Both the position numbers and the translations under genes were made by a program. A DNA stretch of 64,000 nucleotides, from positions 248,001 to 312,000 of the forward strand of contig CAVVCY010000003.1 in NCBI GenBank assembly GCA_963746905.1, in the 5' to 3' direction. The notes under the pieces are model-generated. The model was not told the DNA's origin. It did no database searches and saw only the letters and a list, made by a program, of their open reading frames with translations. Within the stretch, counting starts at the first letter, position 1. Each line of letters begins with the position of its first letter. This DNA is from JALYNX01 sp963746905 (GTDB lineage: Bacteria > Actinomycetota > Acidimicrobiia > Spongiisociales > ZC4RG35). Of the stretch, positions 1 to 8,570 are shown piece after piece.

Positions 1-287
1 CGCTTGTCACCTTCGTCTCAACCGGCCTCGTCCCTCGTGGCAAGAATTGGGACCTCACCGGTGACCTGACCATTCGAGACACCACTCGATCAGTTACCTT
101 CCACATGACCTTTGAGGGCGGTGCGATCGACCCCTATGGCAACTCGAAGGCCGCCTTTTCAGCGGTCGGAGAGATCGAGCGCAAGGAATGGGGGCTCACC
201 TGGAATGTGCCCCTCGAGGGAGACGGCGTCCTCGTCTCCGAGAAGCTCAGGCTCGAGTTCGACGTCGAGGCCACGCTGGAGGCTTGA
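1..287 (+). CDS. YceI family protein, C-terminal fragment
   Basis: Only the last 94 codons are in the window; the frame starts at base 3 and ends with TGA. The visible part has the alternating beta-strand pattern of YceI-like lipocalin-fold proteins: 'GDLTIRDTTRSVTF', then 'FSAVGEIERKEWGLTWN', then a final strand ending 'FDVEATLEA'. YceI proteins are small polyisoprenoid-binding beta-barrels, often periplasmic or secreted. The signal peptide, if any, lies outside the window. The gene converges on glmS. Family assignment is by motif recognition and is fairly secure; the ligand is unknown. Confidence 0.75.
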   Translation, partial: LVTFVSTGLVPRGKNWDLTGDLTIRDTTRSVTFHMTFEGGAIDPYGNSKAAFSAVGEIERKEWGLTWNVPLEGDGVLVSEKLRLEFDVEATLEA

Positions 288-304
288 TTGCCGGCCGGAG
301 CAGT

Positions 305-389
305 TTGTCCCCCTGCGAAGCGGGGGGACCGATGCCAACGAGCGCAGCGAGCGCGTCGAGGGGGGCCAACCGCCCTCGCTTCGCTTTGT
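305..389. repeat. GC-rich palindromic element between convergent genes (likely bidirectional terminator)
   Basis: GTCCCCC (307-313) pairs with GGGGGAC (323-329) around a TGCGAAGC-like loop, followed by a GAGCGCAGCGAGCGC stretch and a G-run. It lies between the stops of the YceI gene and glmS. The left side contains TTGTCCCCCTGC (305-316), a 12-mer that recurs twice inside the 3' end of rpsC (20905 and 20962). There is no T-run on the plus side, so a terminator role is inferred from position. Confidence 0.6.
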
Positions 390-2216
390 TCATTCAACCG
401 TGACTGTCTTGGCCAGGTTCCTCGGCTTGTCAACGTCCATCCCGCGCGCCGTCGCCAGGTGATAAGCCAGGAGTTGGAGTGGGATGACGGCAGTGACGGT
501 GCACAGGAGATCGGGCCCCGCGGGCACCCGTATCACGTGGTCGGCCACGAGGCCGACCTCGTCACCGTCCTCGGCCACGAGCACGATCGTCGCCCCGCGG
601 GCCTTCATCTCCTCCATGTTGGAGAGGGTCTTGGTCCTGACGTGGCTGTCGGTGGCCACGCCTACCACGACGACACCCGGCTCGATCAGAGCGATCGGCC
701 CGTGTTTCATCTCGCCGGCCGCATATCCCTCAGCGCGCACGTAGGCGATCTCCTTCAACTTCAAGGCACCCTCCATGGCCACCGGGAAGTCACCGGATCG
801 CCCGAGGAAGAAGAAGTCCCTGGTCTCCTTCCACAGCGCGGCGAGATCCGCGATGTCCCCATCGCGGGCCAGCACCTTCTCAACTTGCTCGGGCAGCCGC
901 AGCATCTCCTTCACTTGGATCTCGATTGCTCCCGGATCCAGAGTCCCCCTCACTTGCGCCAAATAGAGGCCCAGGAGTTGCATGGCAACCAGCTGGGTGG
1001 TGAAGGTCTTGGTCGCTGCCACTCCGATCTCGGGCCCCGCCCGGGTATAGAGAACGGCGTCGGCCTCCCGAGCGAGTGCTGACTCGAGAACGTTGGACAC
1101 ACCGATCACGGTCGAACCCTGAGCACGGGCGTAGCGAATGGCGGCGAGTGTGTCGATCGTCTCGCCGGACTGGCTTATCCCGATGACGAGCGAGTTGCTG
1201 CCCAGCACAGGGTCTCGGTACCGAAATTCCGAGGCGATGTCGATCTCGACGGGGAGTCGGGTCCAACGCTCTATGGCGTACTTCGCCATCATGGCCGCGT
1301 GGTACGAGGTCCCACAGGCGACCACGAAGACCTTGTCGATCTCACGAAGTATCCGGTTGTCGATCGTCAGCTCGTCGAGCACGATCCGCCCCGGCGCGAC
1401 CACCCGCCCGGCGAGGGTGTCGATGATCGCGTGAGGCTGTTCGAAGATCTCCTTGAGCATGAACGTCTCGAACCCGCCCTTTTCGGCGGCCTCGAGATCC
1501 CATTCGACGGTCCTTTGATCCAACTCCAGTTGATTGCCCTCGAGGTCGGACAAGAAGATCGCGTCGGGCCGGATCTCGACGATCCGATCGTCGTCTATCA
1601 CGACCATCTCCCGCGTGTGCTCCAGGAATGCAGGGATGTCAGACGCAAGAAAGTTCTCGCCAACTCCGCGCCCTACAACAAGCGGTGATCCCCTCCTAGC
1701 CCCGACCAGGACACCTGGCTCGGAGCGGCGCATCACCACCAGCGCGAGGGCGCCGTCGGCCTCCTTCATCACTTGGCGAACCGCATCGGCTAACGACATG
1801 GCCGACATGTCTTCGATCATGTGGGCAACGACTTCGGTGTCGGTGTCACTTTCGAAAACGTGGCCGGACTCGACCAGTTTCGCCTTCAGGTCCATCCAGT
1901 TCTCGATGATCCCGTTGTGAACCACCACTACCTCACGTCGGCAATCGAGATGAGGGTGGGCATTGCCTGTGTTCGGAGCGCCGTGGGTGGCCCACCTCGT
2001 GTGCCCGATCCCGGTGTGGGCCTCAGCTGGGGGCTCCCGATCGACGAGATGCTGAAGATCCGCAATCCTCCCCGCCTGCTTGAGAACGGTGATCGAGTCT
2101 CCGTAGTTGAGGGCAACTCCTGCCGAGTCGTAGCCCCGATACTCGAGGCGGGCGAGACCAGGCATCAGGACATCGAGCACGGGCCGTGGCCCGACATATC
2201 CGACAATTCCGCACAT
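390..2216 (-). CDS. glmS: Glutamine--fructose-6-phosphate aminotransferase (isomerizing)
   Basis: Makes glucosamine-6-phosphate from fructose-6-phosphate and glutamine, the first step toward UDP-GlcNAc and peptidoglycan. 608 aa: N-terminal Ntn glutaminase domain starting MCGIVGYVG, whose Cys2 becomes the N-terminal nucleophile, then two SIS sugar-isomerase domains and the typical end PRNLAKTVTVE. An ATG 15 bases upstream exists (2231), but AAGGAA lies about 7 bases before the ATG at 2216, and the family requires Cys at position 2, so 2216 is chosen. It follows glmM on the same strand, with a glmS ribozyme in the gap, so expression should respond to its own product. Confidence 0.97.
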   Translation of the reverse strand: MCGIVGYVGPRPVLDVLMPGLARLEYRGYDSAGVALNYGDSITVLKQAGRIADLQHLVDREPPAEAHTGIGHTRWATHGAPNTGNAHPHLDCRREVVVVHNGIIENWMDLKAKLVESGHVFESDTDTEVVAHMIEDMSAMSLADAVRQVMKEADGALALVVMRRSEPGVLVGARRGSPLVVGRGVGENFLASDIPAFLEHTREMVVIDDDRIVEIRPDAIFLSDLEGNQLELDQRTVEWDLEAAEKGGFETFMLKEIFEQPHAIIDTLAGRVVAPGRIVLDELTIDNRILREIDKVFVVACGTSYHAAMMAKYAIERWTRLPVEIDIASEFRYRDPVLGSNSLVIGISQSGETIDTLAAIRYARAQGSTVIGVSNVLESALAREADAVLYTRAGPEIGVAATKTFTTQLVAMQLLGLYLAQVRGTLDPGAIEIQVKEMLRLPEQVEKVLARDGDIADLAALWKETRDFFFLGRSGDFPVAMEGALKLKEIAYVRAEGYAAGEMKHGPIALIEPGVVVVGVATDSHVRTKTLSNMEEMKARGATIVLVAEDGDEVGLVADHVIRVPAGPDLLCTVTAVIPLQLLAYHLATARGMDVDKPRNLAKTVTVE

Positions 2217-2324
2217 AGACAGTTCCTTCATTCGTCGAAATTGAGACGGTCAGGTATCAAATACGGACCTGGTCAACCCAATTTCGGGTGGTGGTGGACG
2301 GCGTGCGGGGGAGCCGATGACCGG

Positions 2325-2464
2325 CGCTCATGGGTGAGTCTCTGTTCCGGGATCTCTCCCGGGTTTTCTCCTCATCCTTACGACCTGAGCTGGCCGGGAA
2401 GGCATCCGCCGAATCTTTCGATGACCTTCCTCCTCGTCACCTCGCGACTGCGAGGCCTGGCGCT
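2325..2464 (-). ncRNA. glmS self-cleaving ribozyme (glucosamine-6-phosphate sensor)
   Basis: Reading the minus strand from 2464: A, then GCGCCAG (predicted cleavage between A2464 and G2463), hairpin P1 CCTCGC-AGTC-GCGAGG, the core TGACGAGGAGGAAGG, ATCGAAAGAT, then TTCGGCGGATGCC closing P2 with CCTTCCCGG. These match the conserved core of glmS ribozymes (GCGCCAG, GACGAGG, ATCGA, TCGGCGGATGCC, CCCGG). Downstream, GCTCA (2390-2386) can pair with TGAGC (2330-2326), as in the P3.1 pseudoknot, and CCGGGA-GAGA-TCCCGG gives a P4-like hairpin. It lies directly upstream of glmS, as in known cases. The 3' limit is approximate. Confidence 0.93.
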
Positions 2465-2502
2465 TGTCTGTTCGCACGCTTCTGATTGATGTTGGGCCGG
2501 GC

Positions 2503-3855
2503 CTACTCCTTTCCGAACGAGCTCTCGGTCATTTCCAGTAGACGGTCAGCGTAATGCCTGGCTTCATCTTCGGAAGGGGCTTCCACCATTATCCGGATCA
2601 CCGGCTCGGTTCCCGAAGCCCTGACCAGGACCCGGCCCTCACTCCCCAACTCATCTTCCACGATCCGAACCTGCTCCCAATACCCGGTTGCGGACTCGAG
2701 GTCCACTGTCCGTTCGATCCTGACACTGGTCAGGATCTGCGGGTACTCGACGATCGCCTCCGCCCGGAGCTCGCGCAACTCCTTCCCCGTGCCGGCTACG
2801 ACATCGAGCAGACGCACCCCCGTCAGCAACCCGTCGCCGGTCTGACCATGGTCCAGAAAGATCACGTGCCCGGACTGCTCTCCACCCAAGAGCCCTTCGC
2901 TCTCGATCAAGGCCTCCATGACATAGCGGTCGCCGACCTTGGTTTCGATGATCTCGATCTCGGCTTCGGCCATCGACTTCCGAAACCCAAGATTCGACAT
3001 CACGGTCGCCACGACGAGATTCTTTGTGAGCTTGCCCTGAGCCTTCAAGTGACGGGCGACGATCGCCATGATCACGTCGCCGTTGGCGATCCGACCGTCC
3101 TCGTCGACAGCGATCAGACGATCGGCGTCGCCATCGAAGGAAAGGCCGATCCGGCCCCCGGCATGCTCGGCCAAGAACTCCGGATGAGTGGCACCGCACC
3201 CCTGATTGATGTTGTTCCCGTCGGGGGTGTCGCCGACAACACGGACCTCCGCACCCAACCTCTCGAACAGCATCGGAGCTGCCTTGAATGCAGCCCCATT
3301 GGCGCAATCGAGGGCCAGGCCCATCCCGGCCAACTTGTAGCGGGAGACACCTTGGAGGTGGGCGACGTATGACTCGAGAGCATCGGAGTCAGGGAAGCGG
3401 GTGCCGATCCCGGCGCCGAGAGCTGACCGAAATCCGGAGGATCTGAGACGGTCCTCGAGCTCCCGCTCCACCTCGTCGGGCAATTTGGTGCCTCGCGCCG
3501 CCAACAGCTTGATCCCGTTGTCCTCGGCGGGGTTGTGGGAGGCAGACACGACCGCCCCCATGGTTGCCCCCGACGTCGCAGTGAGATAGCTGATCCCTCC
3601 GCTGGGGAGCACTCCAACGTCAACGGTGTCGATGCCTACTGCGTGAAAGCCTGACTGGAGCGCCGAAGAGAGCATCTCGCCCGATCGACGGGTGTCTCTG
3701 CCGACGACAACCGGACCACCACGGAGATACGACCCGGCGGCACGGCCGATGGCCATGGCCAACTCAGGCGTGAGCTCGGAGCCGGCGACACCACGAACAC
3801 CATCGGTTCCGAAGATGGGCTTCCCATCGTCGAGCAGACGACGGAGATCCGCCAA
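2503..3855 (-). CDS. glmM: Phosphoglucosamine mutase
   Basis: Interconverts glucosamine-6-phosphate and glucosamine-1-phosphate, the step after GlmS in UDP-GlcNAc synthesis. 450 aa with the alpha-D-phosphohexomutase layout: FGTDGVRG near residue 15, active-site serine in SASHNP (Ser106), the metal-binding DGDADR near 245, and a C-terminal substrate-binding RASGTEPVIR. The start is TTG, two bases after the rpsI stop; no in-frame ATG precedes FGTDG, so translation is probably coupled to rpsI. Its position in an rplM-rpsI-glmM-glmS row links ribosome and cell-wall supply. Confidence 0.96.
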   Translation of the reverse strand: MADLRRLLDDGKPIFGTDGVRGVAGSELTPELAMAIGRAAGSYLRGGPVVVGRDTRRSGEMLSSALQSGFHAVGIDTVDVGVLPSGGISYLTATSGATMGAVVSASHNPAEDNGIKLLAARGTKLPDEVERELEDRLRSSGFRSALGAGIGTRFPDSDALESYVAHLQGVSRYKLAGMGLALDCANGAAFKAAPMLFERLGAEVRVVGDTPDGNNINQGCGATHPEFLAEHAGGRIGLSFDGDADRLIAVDEDGRIANGDVIMAIVARHLKAQGKLTKNLVVATVMSNLGFRKSMAEAEIEIIETKVGDRYVMEALIESEGLLGGEQSGHVIFLDHGQTGDGLLTGVRLLDVVAGTGKELRELRAEAIVEYPQILTSVRIERTVDLESATGYWEQVRIVEDELGSEGRVLVRASGTEPVIRIMVEAPSEDEARHYADRLLEMTESSFGKE

Positions 3856-3857
3856 CG

Positions 3858-4250
3858 TCAGCGCTTCGTGTACTGAGGGGCCCGGCGCGCTTTGCGAAGG
3901 CCGTACTTCTTGCGCTCGACCACCCGTGCGTCACGGGTCAGCATGCCGGCTTTCTTCAGCATCGGCCGGAGCTCGGGGTCGAGAACGATCAGAGCTCGGG
4001 AGATGCCCAAGCGAAGTGCGTCCACCTGACCCGAAATGCCACCGCCCTCGAGGGTGGCGTCGACGTCGTAGCGACCTTGAGTAGTCGTGATCTGCAAGGG
4101 CTCCATCACCCGCATCCGGGCAGCCATGGTCGGGAAATAGTCCTCGAGTTGACGGCCATTGAGGGTCACCTGGCCGGATCCATCGCGGAGTCGCACTCTG
4201 GCGACAGAAGATTTGCGACGACCGGTCGCCTGGACGAGTGGCTTGGACAT
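3858..4250 (-). CDS. rpsI: 30S ribosomal protein S9
   Basis: 130 aa, normal S9 length, with GRRKSSVARVRL near the N-terminus and the hallmark basic C-terminus ending RRAPQYTKR, which reaches toward P-site tRNA in the small subunit. The ATG overlaps the rplM stop (TGATG), indicating translational coupling in the usual rplM-rpsI pair. Confidence 0.98.
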   Translation of the reverse strand: MSKPLVQATGRRKSSVARVRLRDGSGQVTLNGRQLEDYFPTMAARMRVMEPLQITTTQGRYDVDATLEGGGISGQVDALRLGISRALIVLDPELRPMLKKAGMLTRDARVVERKKYGLRKARRAPQYTKR

Positions 4251-4702
4251 CAGAGTTCCACCTTTCGGATGTCCAACTCCAGAGCCTGCGGGCTCTGAGC
4301 GACATGGGGATGATCGGGCCCGGCATAGACCTTGAGCTTGCGAGCCATCTGGCGTCCAAGCTTGTTCTTGGGAAGCATTCCGGTCACCGCCCGTTCGATT
4401 ATGGCCTCGGGCCGGCGCTCACGGAGACTCTCAAAGGTCTCTGCCTTGATGCCGCCCGGGAAGCCCGAATGCCGGTAGTAGATCTTGGTCTGGCTCTTGT
4501 TGGAGGTCACCGCGACCTTCTCGGCATTGACCACGATCACGAAGTCGCCGCCATCCATGTGTGGCGCATAAGTCGGCTTGTGCTTGCCCCGAAGGATGGT
4601 GGCGACCTCAGAGGCGAGACGGCCGAGAGGGAGATCGGAGGCATCGACGACATGCCAAACACGATTGATGTCACCAGGCTTGGGCGAATATGTCTTGTTC
4701 AT
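4250..4702 (-). CDS. rplM: 50S ribosomal protein L13
   Basis: About 150 aa, with the L13 signatures WHVVDASDLPLGRLAS, GKHKPTYAPHMDGGDFV and RAVTGMLPKNKLGR. L13 is an early-assembly protein of the large subunit. Two ATGs are possible (4702 giving MNKTYSPKPG, and 4708); the 4702 start fits the usual MNKTY/MKTY N-terminus. First gene of a four-gene minus-strand unit; its promoter should lie in the short divergent gap with the threonine ammonia-lyase gene. Confidence 0.96.
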   Translation of the reverse strand: MNKTYSPKPGDINRVWHVVDASDLPLGRLASEVATILRGKHKPTYAPHMDGGDFVIVVNAEKVAVTSNKSQTKIYYRHSGFPGGIKAETFESLRERRPEAIIERAVTGMLPKNKLGRQMARKLKVYAGPDHPHVAQSPQALELDIRKVEL

Positions 4703-4708
4703 GGTCAT

Positions 4709-4814
4709 CTGATTGGCGGCCCGGCAGGTCGAAAAATACCGGGACGTTGGGAAACGGCTCCCGCTTGGGGAGCGGGCATATGCTACGCCGGAGCTGGAGA
4801 CTAGGCCAATCGCG
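4709..4814. promoter_or_regulatory. Divergent intergenic region between rplM and ilvA-like gene
   Basis: About 105 bases that must hold promoters for both directions. It contains a perfect 6-bp hairpin, CCCGCT-TGGGG-AGCGGG (4760-4776), and a TATGCT (4780-4785) that could be a plus-strand -10. No convincing -35 was found for either direction, so only the region is annotated. Confidence 0.4.
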
Positions 4815-6002
4815 ATGATCACGCTCGAGGACATACAAGAAGCCCGTTCCCGGTTCGAGGGACGGGTGACCGAGACCCCTCTGGTCTGGTCGCAATCCTT
4901 CAGTCGTCTCACGGGTCGCGATGTGTATCTGAAGGCCGAGTGCATGCAGCGCGCCGGATCGTTCAAGATTCGCGGCGCACTCAACGTGCTGACCAGACTC
5001 GGTGGGCAGGCGGTGGTAGCGGCCTCGGCCGGCAACCACGCCCAGGGTGTCGCCCTTGCCGCCGCCTTTTCCGGCTCGAAGTGCACCGTCTTCATGCCCG
5101 AAGGGGCGGCTATACCCAAGATCAAAGCCACCCAGGATTATGGGGCGACCGTCGAGTTGGCGGGGAACTCGCTGGCAGACGCCATCGAGGTCGCCACCGA
5201 GTACGCGGCGACTACGGGCGCCCGACTGGTGCACCCCTATGACGACCCGCTGATCATCGCCGGCCAGGGCACTTTGGGCGTCGAGATCTTCGAACAGCTG
5301 CCCGAAGTGGGCACGGTCGTGGTCCCGACCGGTGGTGGCGGGTTGCTCTCCGGCAGCGCTGTCGGGCTCCGATCGTTGAAACCGACGGTCAAAGTGATCG
5401 GAGTCGAAATCGAGGCCGCGGCGGTGTATGCAGAGAGTCGTCGCAGAGGCGGCGTGGTGCGCGACTTCCCTCGGGGACAGCCGACCGTGGCGGACGGGAT
5501 CGCGGTGTCTGTCGCCTCTGACCTGGTCTGGGAGATCTCTCAGCAATATGTCGACGACATCCTGGTGGTGAACGACGCCCAGACAACCTCGGCTCTGACC
5601 CTGATCCTGGAGAGATCCAAACTCATGGTCGAGGCGGCGGGGGCGGTCGGGGTCGCAGCCCTCATGGAGAAGCTGATACCCGACGATGCCCCTGACCCCA
5701 TCTGCATCGTGCTTTCCGGGGGAAACATCGACCTGATGTTCCTGGGCAAGGCCGTCCGACATGGCCTCGAAGCCTCGGGCAGGTTCGCCAAGTTCAAGGT
5801 CCTGGTGCCCGATCAGCCAGGCAACCTGTTCCGGATTCTCGGCGTGATTGCCGAGAATGGGGGCAATCTGGTCCATGTCGAGCACCACCGGGAGGGATTC
5901 CGCCTCCCGTTCGGCACCGTCGAGATCGAGCTCTCGGTCGAGACCAGAGACGCCGACCACGCTGCGCGCATCGGCAGCGCACTCATGGCCGCCACCAGCT
6001 GA
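4815..6002 (+). CDS. ilvA: Threonine ammonia-lyase (threonine dehydratase), catabolic/ACT type
   Basis: PLP enzyme converting threonine to 2-oxobutanoate and ammonia, the entry to isoleucine synthesis. 395 aa from the ATG at 4815 (MITLEDIQEA). An upstream in-frame ATG at 4713 would add an unconserved 34-residue tail over the rplM promoter. Visible features: PLP lysine in RAGSFKIRG (Lys51), the glycine loop PTGGGGLLSG, and one C-terminal ACT-like domain beginning FKVLVPDQPGNL. The single ACT domain and short length resemble the TdcB/short IlvA class, so tdcB would be an equally fair name. Confidence 0.9.
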   Translation: MITLEDIQEARSRFEGRVTETPLVWSQSFSRLTGRDVYLKAECMQRAGSFKIRGALNVLTRLGGQAVVAASAGNHAQGVALAAAFSGSKCTVFMPEGAAIPKIKATQDYGATVELAGNSLADAIEVATEYAATTGARLVHPYDDPLIIAGQGTLGVEIFEQLPEVGTVVVPTGGGGLLSGSAVGLRSLKPTVKVIGVEIEAAAVYAESRRRGGVVRDFPRGQPTVADGIAVSVASDLVWEISQQYVDDILVVNDAQTTSALTLILERSKLMVEAAGAVGVAALMEKLIPDDAPDPICIVLSGGNIDLMFLGKAVRHGLEASGRFAKFKVLVPDQPGNLFRILGVIAENGGNLVHVEHHREGFRLPFGTVEIELSVETRDADHAARIGSALMAATS

Positions 6003-6013
6003 GGCTGCATGGG

Positions 6014-6038
6014 GGTATTCCCCCAGGGGAGAGATCCC
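6014..6038 (+). terminator. Candidate hairpin terminator after ilvA-like gene
   Basis: Just past the stop, GGGGGTATTCCCCC forms a short GC stem, followed at once by GGGGAGAGATCCCC, a second stem. There is no T-run, so factor-independent termination is uncertain; the tandem hairpins end the transcription unit by position. Confidence 0.35.
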
Positions 6039-6114
6039 CATAGTCACTCTGCTCGCGACGTTGTCCTATTGCTCCTACGGCCGCCACCGGCCGATGAGCA
6101 GGAGGACCAAAGTG

Positions 6115-6306
6115 ATGCAGAGAGTCGTAATGCGATCGTTCGGAAAGCCGAAACCATCGAAGTTCGCCGTCGAGCGTGCCCGTCTCCGTCAACCGGCGAT
6201 CGACGCCGAGCCGCCACGCAACCCGGTTTTCGACGCCATCGGCAGAGGGCTGATGACCCTCGGCCAGCGAGCCACGTCGCGTGGGCTCGACCCGGGCCGG
6301 ATGTGA
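6115..6306 (+). CDS. Small basic hypothetical protein (63 aa)
   Basis: Not recognised. AGGAGG (6100-6105) sits 9 bases before ATG 6115 (6 bases before an alternative GTG at 6112), a strong ribosome site that argues for a real gene. The product is rich in Arg, Lys and Pro (start MQRVVMRSFGKPKPSKF) with a short hydrophobic patch FDAIGRGLMTLG and no membrane segment. It ends with ATGTGA three bases before the convergent truA stop. Confidence 0.55.
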   Translation: MQRVVMRSFGKPKPSKFAVERARLRQPAIDAEPPRNPVFDAIGRGLMTLGQRATSRGLDPGRM

Positions 6307-6307
6307 C

Positions 6308-7039
6308 TCAGTAGCCGACCTCCCACAGGGTCAACCCGTGAGGAGGGGCCACAGTCACGACCCGGCTCCGATCGCCTGACTCGACGATCTCGGCGATCGA
6401 ATCTGCCTTGGTGAAACCTCGACCGACGTCGTAGGCGAGCCCGACAACCGACCGGACCATCTGGTGACAGAAAGCGTTGGCTTGGATCCAGAAGGTGAGC
6501 AGATCGTCATCCTCATCCCATCGTGCCTCGTCGACGCGACGGACGTTGCTCTTTCCTTCCACATTCCTACAGAAGGCGCTGAAGTCGTGTTCCCCAAGGA
6601 CCGCCGCCGCGACATCCTGCACCGCGGCAATATCCAGCTGACGTCCGACCTGCCATTGGTGGTGGCGGTCTAGAGGGTCGGCGGCCGAGGCCAGGGATAT
6701 CTGGTACCGATAACGCCGGAAGGTCGCCGAGAAGCGGGCACTGAAACCGTCTTCCACGCGGGCCACCGACGCGACCGCCACCTCCGGGCCCAGGATTCCA
6801 TTGAGCGACCGAGCGACCTGGCGGCCATCGAGCTCCTGTTCGGTCTCGAATGACACCACCTGACCTCGGGCGTGGACTCCGGCGTCCGTCCTGCCTGCCA
6901 CCGCGGTCGGTGGCAGCGCACCGAGCAATGACAGCAAGGCCGCCTCGAGCTCGCCCTGGACAGTCCGCTGGCCCTCTTGTCGAGCGTATCCGTGGAACCC
7001 GGTGCCGTCGTAGGCGAGGTCGAGTCGATACGAGGGCAT
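6308..7039 (-). CDS. truA: tRNA pseudouridine(38-40) synthase
   Basis: Isomerises uridines 38-40 in the tRNA anticodon arm. 243 aa. Catalytic Asp in AGRTDAGVHA, N-terminal YRLDLAYDGTGFHGYARQ, and ANAFCHQMVRSVVG near the C-terminus are TruA hallmarks. The ATG at 7039 overlaps the stop of the upstream YIP1-like gene (TAATG), so the two are co-translated. In many actinobacteria truA follows rplQ; here it has been separated by about 3 kb. Confidence 0.95.
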   Translation of the reverse strand: MPSYRLDLAYDGTGFHGYARQEGQRTVQGELEAALLSLLGALPPTAVAGRTDAGVHARGQVVSFETEQELDGRQVARSLNGILGPEVAVASVARVEDGFSARFSATFRRYRYQISLASAADPLDRHHQWQVGRQLDIAAVQDVAAAVLGEHDFSAFCRNVEGKSNVRRVDEARWDEDDDLLTFWIQANAFCHQMVRSVVGLAYDVGRGFTKADSIAEIVESGDRSRVVTVAPPHGLTLWEVGY

Positions 7040-7560
7040 TAGAAGAGGGCGCTGAGCACCGCGTACGGCACGCCCAGCAAGGCCCTGATCAGCACTGCGA
7101 CGGCGAACCCGATCAGGACCGAGACCGCCGCATTGCGGGTGCTGAGGTCGGTCGCCTCGCGGGTGCCTACCACCAGGATCACCAGATACCACACCAGTCC
7201 GATTCCCCCGGCGACTGACCCGAAGGCCTCCAAGACGAGGGGCAGGACCGCCAGACCTTGGATCCCGATCATGGTTTGGGGACGGGAAGAGGCCCCGAAC
7301 AGGCGATTGGCCACAAACCACGTGGCAAAGCCGAGCACGAGCCAGGAGACGACCCCGGCGAGCACTATCTGGAACAGGTCTACGACGGAGAAAGCGCTAA
7401 GGATCCCAAGCCACAACAGGGTGCCCACGTAACCCACGGCGGCGACGATCGAAACGAGGATGGCCGCATCCGCGGGAGAGTCGCCGTCAAAAAAGGCCTC
7501 GGTGAACGGTTTGCGGTCGAGGAGAGTGGCTCGGCCGGCGCGGGAAAACATCTTGATCAC
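7039..7560 (-). CDS. YIP1-like multi-pass membrane protein
   Basis: 173 aa with about five hydrophobic segments (around residues 35-55, 60-85, 95-115, 117-135 and 145-170) after a short polar N-terminus. The spacing and the FDGDSPADA-type lead resemble bacterial YIP1-family proteins; the function of bacterial members is not known. It starts with GTG at 7560 and overlaps truA. The family call is tentative; the membrane topology is plain. Confidence 0.6.
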   Translation of the reverse strand: MIKMFSRAGRATLLDRKPFTEAFFDGDSPADAAILVSIVAAVGYVGTLLWLGILSAFSVVDLFQIVLAGVVSWLVLGFATWFVANRLFGASSRPQTMIGIQGLAVLPLVLEAFGSVAGGIGLVWYLVILVVGTREATDLSTRNAAVSVLIGFAVAVLIRALLGVPYAVLSALF

Positions 7561-7599
7561 GGCGGGAAGAGGGTACCGCTCCTCGGCGCTACCGCCCGA

Positions 7600-8514
7600 T
7601 CAGCGGCGGAGCCGGACCATTTGCACGGAGTGGTCTGCGGCCTTCTCCAGAATCAGCGAGGCCCGCTCCCGGGTGGGGAGAATGTTCTCAACGAGGTTGA
7701 CTTCGTTGATTCGCTCCCAGATATCGACGGCGATCCCGGCCGCCTCCTCGTCGGATAGCCCGGCGTACCGTCGGAAATAGGCGTCGCTTTGGGTAAATGC
7801 AGTGTCGCGAAGCGTCAGGAAGCGCTCGACATACCACTTGCGGATATGGGCTGTGTCGGCATCCACGAAGATCGAGAAATCGAAGTAGTCGGAGACGAAG
7901 GCGCCACCATCTCCTGCCTGCAGAACGTTGAGCCCCTCAACGATGAGGATGTCGGGCCTCATCACCACTCGCATCTCGCCAGGAACGATGTCGTAGGCGA
8001 TATGCGAATAGACCGGCGTCTCCAGATGATCATCCCCGGACTTGGCTCGGGCCACGAAATCGACGAGTGCCCTTCGATCGAAGCTCTCGGGGAAACCCTT
8101 TCTCTCCATGAGGCCGCGCTCCTCTAGGACCCGGTTGGGAAAGAGAAACCCGTCAGTCGTCACCAGTTCGACCCTGGGATGCTGGGGCCAGCGTGCGAGA
8201 AGCTCCTGGAGCACACGCGAGGTGGTCGACTTACCCACCGCAACCGAGCCGGCGACCCCGATGACGAATGGAACCGGCGTGGGTGGCGCCCCCAGGAAGG
8301 TATCGGTCACCGAGGCCAGCTGGCGGCTGCCCTGCACATGGAGATTGAGCAACCTGGACAGCGGCAGATACGTGGCTTCGACCATTTCCATGTCGAGAAG
8401 CACGTTGATTCCGCGGATCTTCTCGATGTCGTCCTCGGTGAGGGTGAGCGGTGTGTTGGCCCGCAAAGCCGACCACTCGGGACGATGGAAGTCGAGATAT
8501 CGCGGCTGGGTCAC
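7600..8514 (-). CDS. coaA: Pantothenate kinase type I
   Basis: Phosphorylates pantothenate, the first and regulated step to coenzyme A. 304 aa, close to the usual length. P-loop GVAGSVAVGKST near residues 86-97, then VTTDGFLFPN and the later YDIVPGEM typical of the bacterial CoaA fold. It starts with GTG at 8514. TAGCCT (8527-8522) lies 7 bases upstream, the spacing expected for a leaderless mRNA. The neighbours are unrelated, so it is probably transcribed on its own. Confidence 0.96.
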   Translation of the reverse strand: MTQPRYLDFHRPEWSALRANTPLTLTEDDIEKIRGINVLLDMEMVEATYLPLSRLLNLHVQGSRQLASVTDTFLGAPPTPVPFVIGVAGSVAVGKSTTSRVLQELLARWPQHPRVELVTTDGFLFPNRVLEERGLMERKGFPESFDRRALVDFVARAKSGDDHLETPVYSHIAYDIVPGEMRVVMRPDILIVEGLNVLQAGDGGAFVSDYFDFSIFVDADTAHIRKWYVERFLTLRDTAFTQSDAYFRRYAGLSDEEAAGIAVDIWERINEVNLVENILPTRERASLILEKAADHSVQMVRLRR

Positions 8515-8521
8515 GAAGGTC

Positions 8522-8527
8522 AGGCTA
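8522..8527 (-). promoter_or_regulatory. -10 element for coaA, leaderless spacing
   Basis: TAGCCT on the minus strand fits TANNNT and ends 7 bases before the GTG start at 8514, so transcription would begin at or next to the start codon. No clear ribosome binding site precedes the GTG. Same geometry as at lysA, the M20 peptidase, tetR and the YbdK-like gene. Confidence 0.5.
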
Positions 8528-8570
8528 CCGCCGCCATTGGTTTCGCCAGCACCGGCTCAACGCAGCGTGC

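Noticed and set aside
2217..2231. Upstream ATG of glmS giving a five-residue extension
   Set aside because: It would move the catalytic Cys away from position 2 and it overlaps the ribosome binding site.
4713..4814. N-terminal extension of the threonine ammonia-lyase
   Set aside because: It would cover the divergent promoter region and is not part of the family.
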